Of a DNA stretch of 41,978 nt, positions 32,499 through 40,646 are shown in pieces. The notes under the pieces are model-generated. The model was not told where the DNA came from. It did no database searches and worked only from the letters and a program-made list of their open reading frames with translations. Position 1 is the first letter of the stretch, and each line of letters begins with the position of its first letter. The stretch is from DAIDKA01 sp036489445. GTDB lineage: Bacteria > Pseudomonadota > Gammaproteobacteria > Steroidobacterales > Steroidobacteraceae. The translations under genes were made by a program, and so were the position numbers. The stretch is from NCBI GenBank assembly GCA_036489445.1, contig DASXFV010000051.1:1-41978 (forward strand). The letters are read 5' to 3'.

Positions 32499-33190
32499 GC
32501 TGCCGGGGACGCAGGATGTATGGGGTGTTGTCAGCCCTGGCGCTTACCCTTGCCGGCGCCAGCGCCCTCGCCGCCCCGCCGGATCTGACCGGGGTCTGGT
32601 TGCTCGCAGGTCACATTGGAGCGGTGAAAACCACGGACGGTGACGCTCCGCCGCTCAACGCTGAGGCCCAGGCCCTGTACGATGCACACCGCAAGGCGGC
32701 CGCACACGGTGACTACACCTACGATGGGGTCACACGCTGCCTGCCACCGGGCCTGCCGCGGCTGATGCTGATGCATGAGCCCTTCGAGATATTGCAGCGC
32801 GACAAAGCGATTTACTTTCTGCATCAGATCAATCGGCTACCACGCCGCGCGTACCTGAACGAGGCCCTGCCGACGGACATGGATCCGCACTACTTGGGCT
32901 ATTCGGTTGCCCACTGGGATGGGGACGCCCTGGTCATCGAATCCGCGGGCTTTGATGACAGCACCCTGCTCGACAACGCCGGGTTGCCGCACTCCGAGAA
33001 CTTGCACCTGACTGAGCGGTATGAGCTCAGCCCGGACGGCAAGCACCTGCACCTGCGCTATACGATCGAAGATCCCAAGACCTTCACCAAACCCTGGTCA
33101 GCGCAAGCGGACTATACCCGCCAATCGGGCACCGAGATCACCGAAGAGGTCTGCGCCGCGACACCGGCGGCCAGGCGGCCACGCAACTGA
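32495..33190 (+). CDS. Exported protein of unknown function, B member of A-B pair 2
   Basis: A 231-aa protein coupled to the A gene by an ATGA overlap. The signal peptide is best read from the second Met (MYGVLSALALTLAGASALA, ATG at 32516 with GGGGACGCAGG before it), so either start is possible. Mature blocks: PDLTGVWLLAGHIGAV, TRCLPPGLPRLMLMHEPFEI, IYFLHQINRLPRRAYLNEAL, LGYSVAHWDGDALVIESAGF and DDSTLLDNAGLPHSENLHLT. As in pair 1 the B protein is shorter and lacks the ENNRNAPVNG tail, but keeps a C-terminal Cys (EEVCAAT). It is convergent with the tannase-family gene. Confidence 0.84.
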   Translation: MSCRGRRMYGVLSALALTLAGASALAAPPDLTGVWLLAGHIGAVKTTDGDAPPLNAEAQALYDAHRKAAAHGDYTYDGVTRCLPPGLPRLMLMHEPFEILQRDKAIYFLHQINRLPRRAYLNEALPTDMDPHYLGYSVAHWDGDALVIESAGFDDSTLLDNAGLPHSENLHLTERYELSPDGKHLHLRYTIEDPKTFTKPWSAQADYTRQSGTEITEEVCAATPAARRPRN

Positions 33191-33221
33191 GTGCGCGGCC
33201 GCCAGAGCGGGTGAGGCTGCG

Positions 33222-34739
33222 CTAGCGGCAGCTGAAACTGGCTGCCGTGTTGATATCGCCCTTGCCGTCGTAAAGAGCCTTGTTCGGGTAGGCGCACAGC
33301 GGGCGGGTGCGGTCGACGGTTCCTCGGGTCTGGTGCGTGGCCACCATGCTGTCCGGTGCCCTGCCGTGTTCGACCCACGCTTCCAGTGCCCCGAGCGAGT
33401 CAAAGGTATCCGGTCCGGGTCCACGTCCGCAGTGCATGACGCCGGGCGCCAGAAACAATCGTGCGAAATCTGCTACCTGGGCGAGCGCCGCCTCCTGAGA
33501 GGCACGGGGGGCCGCAAAATGGGCAGCGAGCTTGTTGTAATAGGCAATGGTATGCAGGGGCGAGATCAGGGGGTCCGACCAACCGTGCCACAGGATGAGC
33601 TTGCCCCCGGCGTGGCGGAATTTGGCGAGATCGGTACTGCCGTCATTCATCACGGCCCCAATCTTGGCGTCCGCCAGCTTCACGTCCCGATCGTAACTGA
33701 TGGTATGGAAATCCCACTGCGGATTCTCAAACACCATGTCCCGGAACGTGCTTGCACCGAGCGCCGCGACCCCTTCGCTGCGGGCCTGGAGCAGCGCGAA
33801 CTCCATGCCGCGAGGCCAGGGGGGATACACCAGCGCGCCCGAGGCGTAATGCGCGCCCGAGTAGATCTGCTCCAGCCCGGTTACCTCGGTAGGCGTCAGA
33901 CAGGCATTCGGGTCCTGACCGCTCTTGCACGCCAGTTCGACGGGCTGGAAGTCGCAGCGCAGCGGATCGGAGATCAGGCCGTCCTTGACCCCGTCCTGGG
34001 CATCGCATTTGGCCAGTACCGCCGCCGAGATCAGGGGGATCTTCGCCGGGTCGATCTTCTGAGCAGCCAGGTAGCCCCAGATCTGCCCGGCGTGCAGATG
34101 CACTACGTCGGAGGCTGGGGCCCCGGCGATAATGCCGTCGTAATCCTGTGGGTAGCGGTGTGCCTCGGTGAGCGCCTCCCAGCCACCGGAGGAGCACCCC
34201 ACAAAGTAGGAACGGCTGGGATGCTTGCCGTAAAAAGCCCGGACGATGGCTTTGGCCTTCACGGCCGTCTCGTGCTGCGCACGGTAACCCTCATCAACCA
34301 CCAGTTCAGGATGATGCAGCGCCCAGCTGCCCGGATCCGGCGTCGTGGCAACGTGGCCCATGTCCGTATTGGCCGTGGCATAATTCTTCACCAGCCCCGC
34401 CGCCAAGGCGCTATAGATGATGGCACCGTTGTAGCCACCGTTGCCGGTGCCCTGGAACTTTCCGTTCCAGTCCTTCATTGGCAACCAGACCTCGAAGCGC
34501 ACGGCCGGCTTGATGACCCCCGTCACGCGGCAGAATGCGGGGAGTTGCGCAGGCAGTGGCGCCCGCGCGGCGGGCGGCGTGAACTGCGGCCCGTCCACCA
34601 CCGCGGCCGCGAGGGTGGTGTCGGCCAGTTTGAGACTGGCGAGATGCTCGCAGTCCGCCGCCGATTGCGACCAGGCATTCTGGGCCAGAACGGCGCACAG
34701 CCCCGCGGCGATGAACAGCACAGACCTTGTTGGACGCAT
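33222..34739 (-). CDS. Tannase/feruloyl esterase family alpha/beta-hydrolase
   Basis: A 505-aa exported esterase with a signal peptide (SVLFIAAGLCAVLAQNAWSQ). It has the family CS-D-HC arrangement: Cys182-Ser183 in YFVGCSSGGWEAL, Asp389 in LILWHGWSDPLISP, and His436-Cys437 in APGVMHCGRGPGPDTF. Fold markers include LPMKDWNGKFQGTGNGGYNG and YPQDYDGIIAGAPASDVVHL. The lid region is Cys-rich (CDAQDGVKDGLISDPLRCDF). It hydrolyses esters of aromatic acids (gallate, ferulate or similar); exact substrate unknown. ATG 34739 has GAGGGGG upstream. A longer open frame upstream is not supported. It is transcribed alone. Confidence 0.92.
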   Translation of the reverse strand: MRPTRSVLFIAAGLCAVLAQNAWSQSAADCEHLASLKLADTTLAAAVVDGPQFTPPAARAPLPAQLPAFCRVTGVIKPAVRFEVWLPMKDWNGKFQGTGNGGYNGAIIYSALAAGLVKNYATANTDMGHVATTPDPGSWALHHPELVVDEGYRAQHETAVKAKAIVRAFYGKHPSRSYFVGCSSGGWEALTEAHRYPQDYDGIIAGAPASDVVHLHAGQIWGYLAAQKIDPAKIPLISAAVLAKCDAQDGVKDGLISDPLRCDFQPVELACKSGQDPNACLTPTEVTGLEQIYSGAHYASGALVYPPWPRGMEFALLQARSEGVAALGASTFRDMVFENPQWDFHTISYDRDVKLADAKIGAVMNDGSTDLAKFRHAGGKLILWHGWSDPLISPLHTIAYYNKLAAHFAAPRASQEAALAQVADFARLFLAPGVMHCGRGPGPDTFDSLGALEAWVEHGRAPDSMVATHQTRGTVDRTRPLCAYPNKALYDGKGDINTAASFSCR

Positions 34740-34925
34740 GAGCTTTCCCCCTCGAACCTGATTAACCTTTGTCAGCGGCCGGATTCTACTCGGCTCCCGT
34801 GGCTTGCACCGCAGTGACGTGCCGCAACGGTGCCCGGTTTGGGCTTTGGATGGCAATTCGGCGTAAAATCGCAGGTGTCCCCTGCGGGATGCCAAAAGTG
34901 TTTGTCCAAATAGCGAGCAGTATTC

Positions 34926-35387
34926 GTGAAGAGGTTTCTGTTTCTGATCGCCGCCGCTGCGGCTGCGATGCTGGCACATGCCGCGCCGTTGCCCTACGAC
35001 GAGCAGGCGAATGCGGCACTCGACGTGCAGCATGCGATTGCATCGGTGCAGACCGACCATAAGCGGGTGCTGCTGGTTTTCGGTGCCAACTGGTGCCCGG
35101 ACTGTCGCGCACTGGACAGGGCCATGCATGGCAGCAGCCAGCACCTCATCGACAGCAAATTCGACGTGGTGAAAATTGACGTCGGCAACTTCGACAAGAA
35201 CCTGCAGCTCGCGAACCGCTATGGAAACCCCATCGCCAAAGGCATCCCTGCCGTGGTGGTACTCAGCCGTACCAACCGGGTCCTCTATTCGACCAAGGGC
35301 GGGGAGCTGGCGAATGCCGGCCAGATGACCGAACGGGGAATATTCGATTTTCTGTCGCAGAAGGTCGCGCACGCCTCATCCAGATAG
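34926..35387 (+). CDS. Exported thioredoxin-family protein
   Basis: A 153-aa protein starting with GTG 34926, with a signal peptide (KRFLFLIAAAAAAMLAHAAP). The active site is CPDC at residues 57-60 (VFGANWCPDCRALDRAM), and GIPAVVV supplies the cis-Pro. It would act in the periplasm as a thiol-disulfide reductase or oxidase, perhaps supporting disulfide-rich or cytochrome proteins of the neighbourhood. No strong ribosome site is visible. The NTF2-like gene follows 21 bases downstream on the same strand. The stretch 34740-34925 holds only promoter sequence as far as I can see. Confidence 0.9.
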   Translation: MKRFLFLIAAAAAAMLAHAAPLPYDEQANAALDVQHAIASVQTDHKRVLLVFGANWCPDCRALDRAMHGSSQHLIDSKFDVVKIDVGNFDKNLQLANRYGNPIAKGIPAVVVLSRTNRVLYSTKGGELANAGQMTERGIFDFLSQKVAHASSR

Positions 35388-35408
35388 AAGATAAAAGGAA
35401 CTGCACGC

Positions 35409-35945
35409 ATGACTACCGCTACCCCGACACGGGTATCCGCCGGCGAACGCGCCGAAATCATTGAACTGTACGCGCGCTACGCCTGGGGCCTGGACCTCGC
35501 GGATTCCGAAAAGCTGCTGTCGGCATTCGCCGAGGATGCGCAGTTCGACCACTTATGGCAGGGCCGCGTCAAAGGCCATGCGGCAATTCTCCAAAACATG
35601 CGCGCGCTGTGGAATGATCGCCAGCACTGGTGGTTCGGTCGACAGCATCTGTTCAATCACCACATCATGGAGCGACTGCCCGATGCAAGCGTGAAGGTGC
35701 AATGCTTCTTCCAGATCGTGCAATTCAACGTCGACTACGGCACCAACTTCCTGTTTGGCATCGGCACCCGTGAAGATCTGTGCGTCCAGCGCGGGGACCG
35801 CTGGGTGTTCAAATCGCTTTTTATCAATGCCTGGCGTTCGCAGGCGGATGTTCCCTGGAAGGGAGAGATGAAGTTGGTGGGCAGGCCGGGCGGTGCTGCT
35901 GCGGCACCCCCTTCCCTGCCGCCAGGCTTCAGGCCAAATCGATAA
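35409..35945 (+). CDS. NTF2-like/SnoaL-like protein
   Basis: A 178-aa cytoplasmic protein of the NTF2/SnoaL_4 superfamily. It opens with the family helix ERAEIIELYARYAWGLDLAD and FAEDAQFDHLWQGRVKGHAA, followed by the curved sheet strands HWWFGRQHLFNHHIMERLPD and VKVQCFFQIVQFNVDYGTNF, and ends with a Gly/Ala/Pro-rich tail. The fold can bind or transform small molecules such as aromatic or polyketide intermediates. AAGGAA lies about 9 bases before ATG 35409. Probably co-transcribed with the thioredoxin-like gene. No catalytic assignment is possible. Confidence 0.82.
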   Translation: MTTATPTRVSAGERAEIIELYARYAWGLDLADSEKLLSAFAEDAQFDHLWQGRVKGHAAILQNMRALWNDRQHWWFGRQHLFNHHIMERLPDASVKVQCFFQIVQFNVDYGTNFLFGIGTREDLCVQRGDRWVFKSLFINAWRSQADVPWKGEMKLVGRPGGAAAAPPSLPPGFRPNR

Positions 35946-35972
35946 GAATTCGCAAGCAGCAGGCCCCCGACG

Positions 35973-36650
35973 CTAAGAGCCAATGTTCTTCAAGGCCTCG
36001 CGGCGACTGAGGGGACTGAGCCGATCACGGTGCGCCCGGACGTACCTTCTGACCTCGGCAGGGTTCGTCCACGCGTACTGCCGCAACGCCCAGCCAATCG
36101 CCTTGCGCAGGAAAAATTCCCGCGAATCCAGCGAAGGCTCGATGCAGGCGTACAACAGTTCCAGATCCGTCTGCGCCTTGAAGCCAAGCTGGCAGATGAT
36201 CGAAGTGCGGCGTTTCCACAGATCCTTTGACCTGCTCCAGGTCAGCATCCTGCGCCGCATGATCGCGGGGTAATCCAGCAGGATCGGTCCGACGCGGTGT
36301 GAGGCAATATCGTCCACGTAGTCCCACCACGCTCCGGTGACAATCAACTCCTCGTAAAGGTTCAGGGCGGATGGCGCCTGAAACGCTTGTGCCTGTTTAT
36401 GGCCAGCCAGATGCATCGCGGCGTACCGCTCTTCGCGAAATCGTGCCTGATGCCACAAATCCAGCACCTGCGTCTGCCATTGCAACGCGGATGAAAATTG
36501 CACGTCCGCAAACACCGTCCTGAACACCTGCCGTAGCAGCGGCGCCGGCACACCGTGATACGGCATCACAGATTTCATGTACGCCTGCATCGCCGTCGCC
36601 TTGAGCGGATCGGCCGCCTCGCGCAGCGCTTTACGCAGTCCGGGCAACAC
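35973..36650 (-). CDS. DNA alkylation repair protein, AlkD-like glycosylase
   Basis: A 225-aa all-helical HEAT-like repeat protein. AlkD-family motifs: AYMKSVMPYHGVPAPLLRQV at the N-terminus, GAWWDYVDDIASHRVGPILL containing the catalytic-type Asp, and FFLRKAIGWALRQYAWTNPA with SPLSRREALKNIG at the end. It would excise positively charged alkylated bases (3-methyladenine, 7-methylguanine) without flipping them. The start is GTG 36650; a TTG one codon later is an alternative. Length fits the family. It follows a small lipoprotein gene on the same strand by 29 bases. Confidence 0.9.
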   Translation of the reverse strand: MLPGLRKALREAADPLKATAMQAYMKSVMPYHGVPAPLLRQVFRTVFADVQFSSALQWQTQVLDLWHQARFREERYAAMHLAGHKQAQAFQAPSALNLYEELIVTGAWWDYVDDIASHRVGPILLDYPAIMRRRMLTWSRSKDLWKRRTSIICQLGFKAQTDLELLYACIEPSLDSREFFLRKAIGWALRQYAWTNPAEVRRYVRAHRDRLSPLSRREALKNIGS

Positions 36651-36679
36651 TATTGGGAATCGGCAATGCGACTACGCCC

Positions 36680-37117
36680 TCAGTTCTGCCAAGGCAATGG
36701 GGGATAGATGTGCAGATCCGAACGCAGTCCGAGCGTCTGCAGCTGCTTGCGCCAGGTTGCCTCGTCCAGATCGGTTTCAAGTTTGCCGGTGGCAGTGTTG
36801 AGAATGAAGTACCGAGTGTCCGGATGACCCGTGAACTCCAGATCATTGGTGTATGCGTGTTTGGCGTCAGGTGCTGTGCCCAGGGCTCCCACCACGATCT
36901 GGCCGGAGACGACATAGGCCGCAATGGTGCCAGGCAGCAGGCGGCTGCCGTCGTGTTTCACCAGCTTGCTCTGTCCAGCTTTGTCGGGCTGCAGATAATA
37001 GCTGTTCGGCAGTACCACGACGGGACCGGTCACGGTCGTCGCGCAGGCGCCCATGGCGAACATGAGCAAGGAGGCATAGGCCAGGGTTCGAATCAAACGG
37101 ACAGATCGTGCATGCAT
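36680..37117 (-). CDS. Small lipoprotein of unknown function
   Basis: A 145-aa protein with a lipobox at Cys25 (LLMFAMGAC) after a hydrophobic stretch. The mature part starts TTVTGPVVVLPNSYYLQPDK and contains IAAYVVSGQIVVGALGTAPD and DTRYFILNTATGKLETDLDE, suggesting a small beta domain. ATG 37117 begins the signal peptide; the frame opens earlier but without one. I recognise no family. It may be co-transcribed with the AlkD-like gene downstream. Confidence 0.72.
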   Translation of the reverse strand: MHARSVRLIRTLAYASLLMFAMGACATTVTGPVVVLPNSYYLQPDKAGQSKLVKHDGSRLLPGTIAAYVVSGQIVVGALGTAPDAKHAYTNDLEFTGHPDTRYFILNTATGKLETDLDEATWRKQLQTLGLRSDLHIYPPLPWQN

Positions 37118-37334
37118 GTTGGCGACTCTCTTCAACTCAGCCCCAAGGCAAGGGGCTAACCTCCCAATGTTGCAACGCATAGGCTATAGCGTCCAGCGCC
37201 GTGGTTGTTCTTAGCCTTTGCTGGCAGGGCGTAGGAATGTTGCCAGAATCGAAAGACCACTAATGCTGTCGACATCCGATGGCATCATCGCGGCGGAGAG
37301 CACGTACGTTATTGTTTTCAAAGGAGCTTCCGAG

Positions 37335-38264
37335 ATGCGCATTCTTGTATTGGGTGCCGGCGGCATCGGCGGCTATTTCGGCGGACAACTGCTGGCTGCG
37401 GGCCGGGACGTGACCTTTCTGGTCCGTTCGAGTCGTGCGCAGCAGCTGCGCCAGGCCGGCCTGCATATCCACAGCGATTGCGGCGACGTCCACTTGGTGG
37501 ATCCACCCACACTCACGGCCGAGCAGCTGCGCACGACATTCGATCTGATCCTGTTGAGCTGCAAAGCCTACGATCTGGAAAGTGCGCTACAAGCGATCGC
37601 GCCGGCGCTTGCCAGCAGCAGCCGCATCCTGCCACTCCTGAATGGCATGGCCCATCTGGATCGGCTGGATGCGCGATTCGGGCGCAAGGCGGTGTTCGGA
37701 GGCCAATGTATGATCTCGGTGACCCCCGATGCCGAGGGTCATCTGCACCACTACGGTGTACCCCGCGATCTGACTTTCGGTTCACGCGACTCAGCGGTCG
37801 GCGAGGTCCGCCGGGCCGCTGCCGCGCTGGCAGACGCCGGATTCAACCTTCGCATCAGCGACCACATCCTGCAGGAGATGTGGGAGAAGTGGGCATTCAT
37901 CGCCGCACTGGCCGGCATCACCTGCCTGATGCGGGCGAACATTGGTGACATTGCGGCTGCGGGGGCCGCAGAGCATGCCGCCGCCATTCTGCGCGAGGCG
38001 GGTTCCATCGCAGCGCTCAACGGCTATTCACCGAGCCCCGAATCGCAGGCACGCTCGATTACCTTGCTGACGATGCCTGGCTCGGCCCTCACGGCTTCGA
38101 TGTTCCGCGATCTGCAGGGCGGTCGGCCCATTGAAGCGGACCACATCCTCGATGATCTGCTGCGCCGGGCGGGCAATTTGCCCGCCCCCTTGCTGAGCTT
38201 AGCTGCAGCACAGCTGCGCGCCTACGAGATCGCGCGACTCAGGCTGGCCGCAGCGCGCCGCTAA
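37335..38264 (+). CDS. panE: 2-dehydropantoate 2-reductase (ketopantoate reductase) family
   Basis: A 309-aa NADPH-dependent reductase. The nucleotide site is LGAGGIGGYFGGQLLAAG (residues 6-23), then VTFLVRSSRAQQLRQAGL. The catalytic domain carries EMWEKWAFIAALAGITCLMR with the conserved Lys, and the C-terminal helical part has LTASMFRDLQGGRPIEADHI with LDDLLRRAG. AAGGAG lies 8 bases before ATG 37335; upstream in-frame starts are less likely. In pantothenate synthesis it would reduce ketopantoate to pantoate. Paralogues of this family act on other 2-oxo acids, so the symbol is tentative. No other pantothenate gene is adjacent. Confidence 0.85.
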   Translation: MRILVLGAGGIGGYFGGQLLAAGRDVTFLVRSSRAQQLRQAGLHIHSDCGDVHLVDPPTLTAEQLRTTFDLILLSCKAYDLESALQAIAPALASSSRILPLLNGMAHLDRLDARFGRKAVFGGQCMISVTPDAEGHLHHYGVPRDLTFGSRDSAVGEVRRAAAALADAGFNLRISDHILQEMWEKWAFIAALAGITCLMRANIGDIAAAGAAEHAAAILREAGSIAALNGYSPSPESQARSITLLTMPGSALTASMFRDLQGGRPIEADHILDDLLRRAGNLPAPLLSLAAAQLRAYEIARLRLAAARR

Positions 38265-38280
38265 TGCCTGGCGATTTGAA

Positions 38281-38303
38281 ACGTCGCTGCTTCACCGCGA
38301 CGT
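38281..38303. terminator. Possible terminator hairpin between convergent genes
   Basis: ACGTCGC (38281-38287) pairs with GCGACGT (38297-38303) around 9 bases, just after the ketopantoate reductase stop and overlapping the last codons of the OmpA-family gene. A 7-bp stem without T-tract: a weak candidate. Confidence 0.3.
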
Positions 38304-39275
38304 GGAAGGTGGGTCGCTGATAATGACCTCGACCCGACGATTCTGCTGTCGACCCGATGCCGTGTCATTACCGGCGACTGGATCACTGGCGCCTTTGCCG
38401 GTTGAGGAGACCCGTACGGCGCTGATGCCCTGATTTGTCAGGTAGGCTCTGACGGTGTCGGCACGCCGCTGCGAGAGTCCGAGGTTGTAATCGGAATTAC
38501 CGCGGTTATCCGTATATCCTTCTATGGCAACGGTGCGGTCCGGATATTTGTTGAGGAACGCCACCAATTTGTCCAGATTGCCACCGCTGGCGCTTGGGGA
38601 TAAATCCGCATTGCCATTGGCAAACAACACTCCGCTCAAAGTCAGTACCAGCCCACGATCCGTCGGTTTTGCCTGCAGCGCGGCGACCTGCAACTGCAGT
38701 TCCGCGGCTTGCTGACTGGCAGCCGCGGCTTGCTGGTTGGAAGCTGCGGCTTGCTGGCTGGAAGCAGCGGCTTGCTGGGTGGCAGCTGCGGCGGCCTGCT
38801 GGGCGGTGTCCGCGTCACTCCGGGCCTGCTGCGCCGCCACCTTCTGTTCGGCGCCTTCGGCGCGGGCCTGAGCCACCTGCCCTTCGGCGACATTTGCTTC
38901 ACGCGTGCGGGCGTCAAGGCGGGCCTGCTCGCGCTGTGCGGTGATCAGCACACGCTGGTCCTCTGCGAAGCGCGTCTGCGCCTGCGCCCGTGCGACCTCG
39001 ACTTTTCGATCCGCCATGTAGACCCTGTATGCAACCAGGTCCTTGTCCTCTTCGGGCTGTTCGGCCACGCGCACCGCCGCATCCGCCTCTGCAACCGCCT
39101 GCGGCGCCCGAGTCGCAAGGTTCGGATCCGATTGCAGTTGCGTCAGGTTATTCCGCGCTGCTGCGGCACCGACAGGTTCGACGGGTACCGTTGCGCAAGC
39201 CGCGAGCAAAATCGAGGCTACGGTGACCGCGATCAACGGTGTCACGCGGCAGCCGCCATTATTTGTAACCTTCAT
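38292..39275 (-). CDS. DUF4398-OmpA family lipoprotein
   Basis: A 327-aa outer-membrane lipoprotein: lipobox at Cys27 (ASILLAAC), a DUF4398-like helical part (about residues 37-130), a long Ala/Gln coiled coil made partly of a 7-residue repeat (QQAAASN/QQAAAAS, about 163-192), and a C-terminal OmpA-like domain with IEGYTDNRGNSDYNLGLSQR, RRADTVRAYL and NRRVEVII that binds peptidoglycan. It would span from the outer membrane to the wall. ATG 39275 overlaps the stop of the upstream DUF4398 lipoprotein by 4 bases, so the two are coupled. Confidence 0.92.
   Translation of the reverse strand: MKVTNNGGCRVTPLIAVTVASILLAACATVPVEPVGAAAARNNLTQLQSDPNLATRAPQAVAEADAAVRVAEQPEEDKDLVAYRVYMADRKVEVARAQAQTRFAEDQRVLITAQREQARLDARTREANVAEGQVAQARAEGAEQKVAAQQARSDADTAQQAAAAATQQAAASSQQAAASNQQAAAASQQAAELQLQVAALQAKPTDRGLVLTLSGVLFANGNADLSPSASGGNLDKLVAFLNKYPDRTVAIEGYTDNRGNSDYNLGLSQRRADTVRAYLTNQGISAVRVSSTGKGASDPVAGNDTASGRQQNRRVEVIISDPPSTSR
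38704..38787. repeat. Four 21-bp tandem repeats inside the OmpA-family gene
   Basis: Four units of 21 bases, each beginning GCGGCTTGCTG on the plus strand (38704, 38725, 38746, 38767), differ by a few bases. They are in frame and encode heptads of the QQAAAS type in the coiled coil, so unit changes would lengthen or shorten the rod by one heptad without breaking the frame. Confidence 0.85.
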
Positions 39276-39667
39276 GGCTTGTCTCCCGAACTGCGCTGCA
39301 TCTCCTGAATCAGGGTGCCTGTGCTGTTCGTCATCTCGTCATTGACTGCCTTGGCTTTGACATACGCTGTCTTTGCGGAAGACAGTTCCGCCTCAACACG
39401 TGACTCATTCGCAAGGCGCTCCGCGCTGATCATGTGCTGTTGCGATACGGCAGTATTGGCGGCTGTGAGTTCAAAGCGCGCTTCGCCCAATTCGGCCGAC
39501 GCATAGCGGCCGGCGTCGGCTCGCTCGGCCGTCGCAATGGCTTGCTGCGCGGCCTGTAGATTTGCCGTGGGCGCCGGTGGCACTGACGCACACGCCGTGA
39601 GCATCAATAAGCCGGCAATTCCGGCTGGCCGCAGCCTGAGAATGTGGTGTGAGTGAAAAACGTTCAT
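39272..39667 (-). CDS. DUF4398 lipoprotein
   Basis: A 131-aa lipoprotein with a lipobox at Cys26 (LLMLTAC). The mature part is one helical DUF4398 domain: LQAAQQAIATAERADAGRYA, SAELGEARFELTAANTAV and AYVKAKAVNDEMTNSTGTLI. It is upstream of, and overlaps by ATGA, a second lipoprotein with a related domain fused to OmpA, so the two probably work together at the outer membrane. It is divergent from a Crp/Fnr-type gene. Function unknown. Confidence 0.87.
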   Translation of the reverse strand: MNVFHSHHILRLRPAGIAGLLMLTACASVPPAPTANLQAAQQAIATAERADAGRYASAELGEARFELTAANTAVSQQHMISAERLANESRVEAELSSAKTAYVKAKAVNDEMTNSTGTLIQEMQRSSGDKP

Positions 39668-39833
39668 TGCGCATCTCTACTGCGTGACGGTGGTGCCGCA
39701 CTGCTTGGTTGCCACCAGAACTCAGAGCCTGCGTGATTGGCTCGCCCAAGTCTGTGCGCTACCGTACGTGTGGGCGATTAAGAGGCTATACTGCCCACGC
39801 AGCACCCTCACCGTTGGTCTCCCCGGTACCCCC

Positions 39834-40577
39834 ATGTCAGAGCCCGCCCACGATCCGCAGCAAAACCGCTTGCTTGCGGCGCTTTCACCCGAGGAGCGGC
39901 AGCGAATCTTCCCGCACTTGCAACTCGTACCGCTGCGGCTGGGCCAGGTGCTGTACGAGTCCGGGGCGGTGCTGCGTCACGTCTACTTCCCGACCGATTC
40001 GATCGTCTCCATGTTGTACGTGCTTGCGGACGGCGCCTCGGCGGAGATTTCCGTCGTGGGCAATGAAGGCTTGATTGGAATCGCGCTGTTCATGGGGGGT
40101 GAAACCACGCCCAGCCGGGCCATCGTGCAGAGCGCTGGCTTCGCCTATCGCCTCGTCGGACAGCATCTGAAGGATGAATTTCATCGCAGCGGTGATATGC
40201 AACTGCTGCTATTGCGCTACACGCAGGCCCTGATCACGCAGATGGCTCAAACCGCAGTGTGTAATCGCCACCACTCTGTCGATCAGCAGCTGTGCCGTTG
40301 GCTGCTGCTTTCGCTGGATCGGCTGACATCCAATAAGCTGGTTATGACCCAGGAACTCATTGCCAACATGCTGGGCGTGCGCCGTGAAGGCGTCACCGAG
40401 GCAGCGGGCAAACTGGACAAGCTCGGCGTCATCCGTTATGCCCGCGGCAACATTACTGTGCTAGACCGGCCGAAACTCGAGAAGCTTTGCTGCGAGTGCT
40501 ATGCCGTGGTCAAGAATGAGAGTGATCGCCTGCTGCCGCAGGCTGGCCCGCAACAGCCGTCGCTCATCACGGCCTGA
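39834..40577 (+). CDS. Crp/Fnr-family transcriptional regulator
   Basis: A 247-aa regulator with an N-terminal cyclic-nucleotide-binding-like beta-barrel (PLRLGQVLYESGAVLRHVYF, then EISVVGNEGLIGIALFMGGE) and a C-terminal winged HTH (TQELIANMLGVRREGVTEAA). The barrel lacks the canonical cAMP phosphate-binding motif and there are no N-terminal FNR-type cysteines, so its signal is unknown. A CCECY cluster follows the HTH. ATG 39834 is chosen because the barrel starts there; an upstream in-frame start at 39684 lies in the divergent promoter region. TATACT at 39787-39792 is a possible -10 box. It is a paralogue of the gene at 41218. Confidence 0.9.
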   Translation: MSEPAHDPQQNRLLAALSPEERQRIFPHLQLVPLRLGQVLYESGAVLRHVYFPTDSIVSMLYVLADGASAEISVVGNEGLIGIALFMGGETTPSRAIVQSAGFAYRLVGQHLKDEFHRSGDMQLLLLRYTQALITQMAQTAVCNRHHSVDQQLCRWLLLSLDRLTSNKLVMTQELIANMLGVRREGVTEAAGKLDKLGVIRYARGNITVLDRPKLEKLCCECYAVVKNESDRLLPQAGPQQPSLITA

Positions 40578-40596
40578 CCCTGGCGCCCGCCAGGGT
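40577..40596 (+). terminator. GC-rich hairpin after the Crp/Fnr gene
   Basis: ACCCTGGC and GCCAGGGT form a perfect 8-bp stem with a 4-base loop starting at the stop codon. No T-tract follows, so it may end transcription weakly or stabilise the mRNA 3' end. Confidence 0.45.
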
Positions 40597-40646
40597 GCGC
40601 CAGCGTACCGACAATTCTCCTTCGGTCGGCAGATATTGCGATCCAG

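Noticed and set aside
33021..34817. 598-codon open frame on the plus strand opposite the esterase
   Set aside because: Antisense shadow of the tannase-family gene, overlapping B2 as well.
38704..38787. Repeat array as CRISPR
   Set aside because: Units are contiguous without spacers, in frame and encode coiled-coil heptads.
39834..40577. FNR-type oxygen sensor
   Set aside because: No N-terminal cysteine set for a [4Fe-4S] cluster; the cysteines lie after the HTH.
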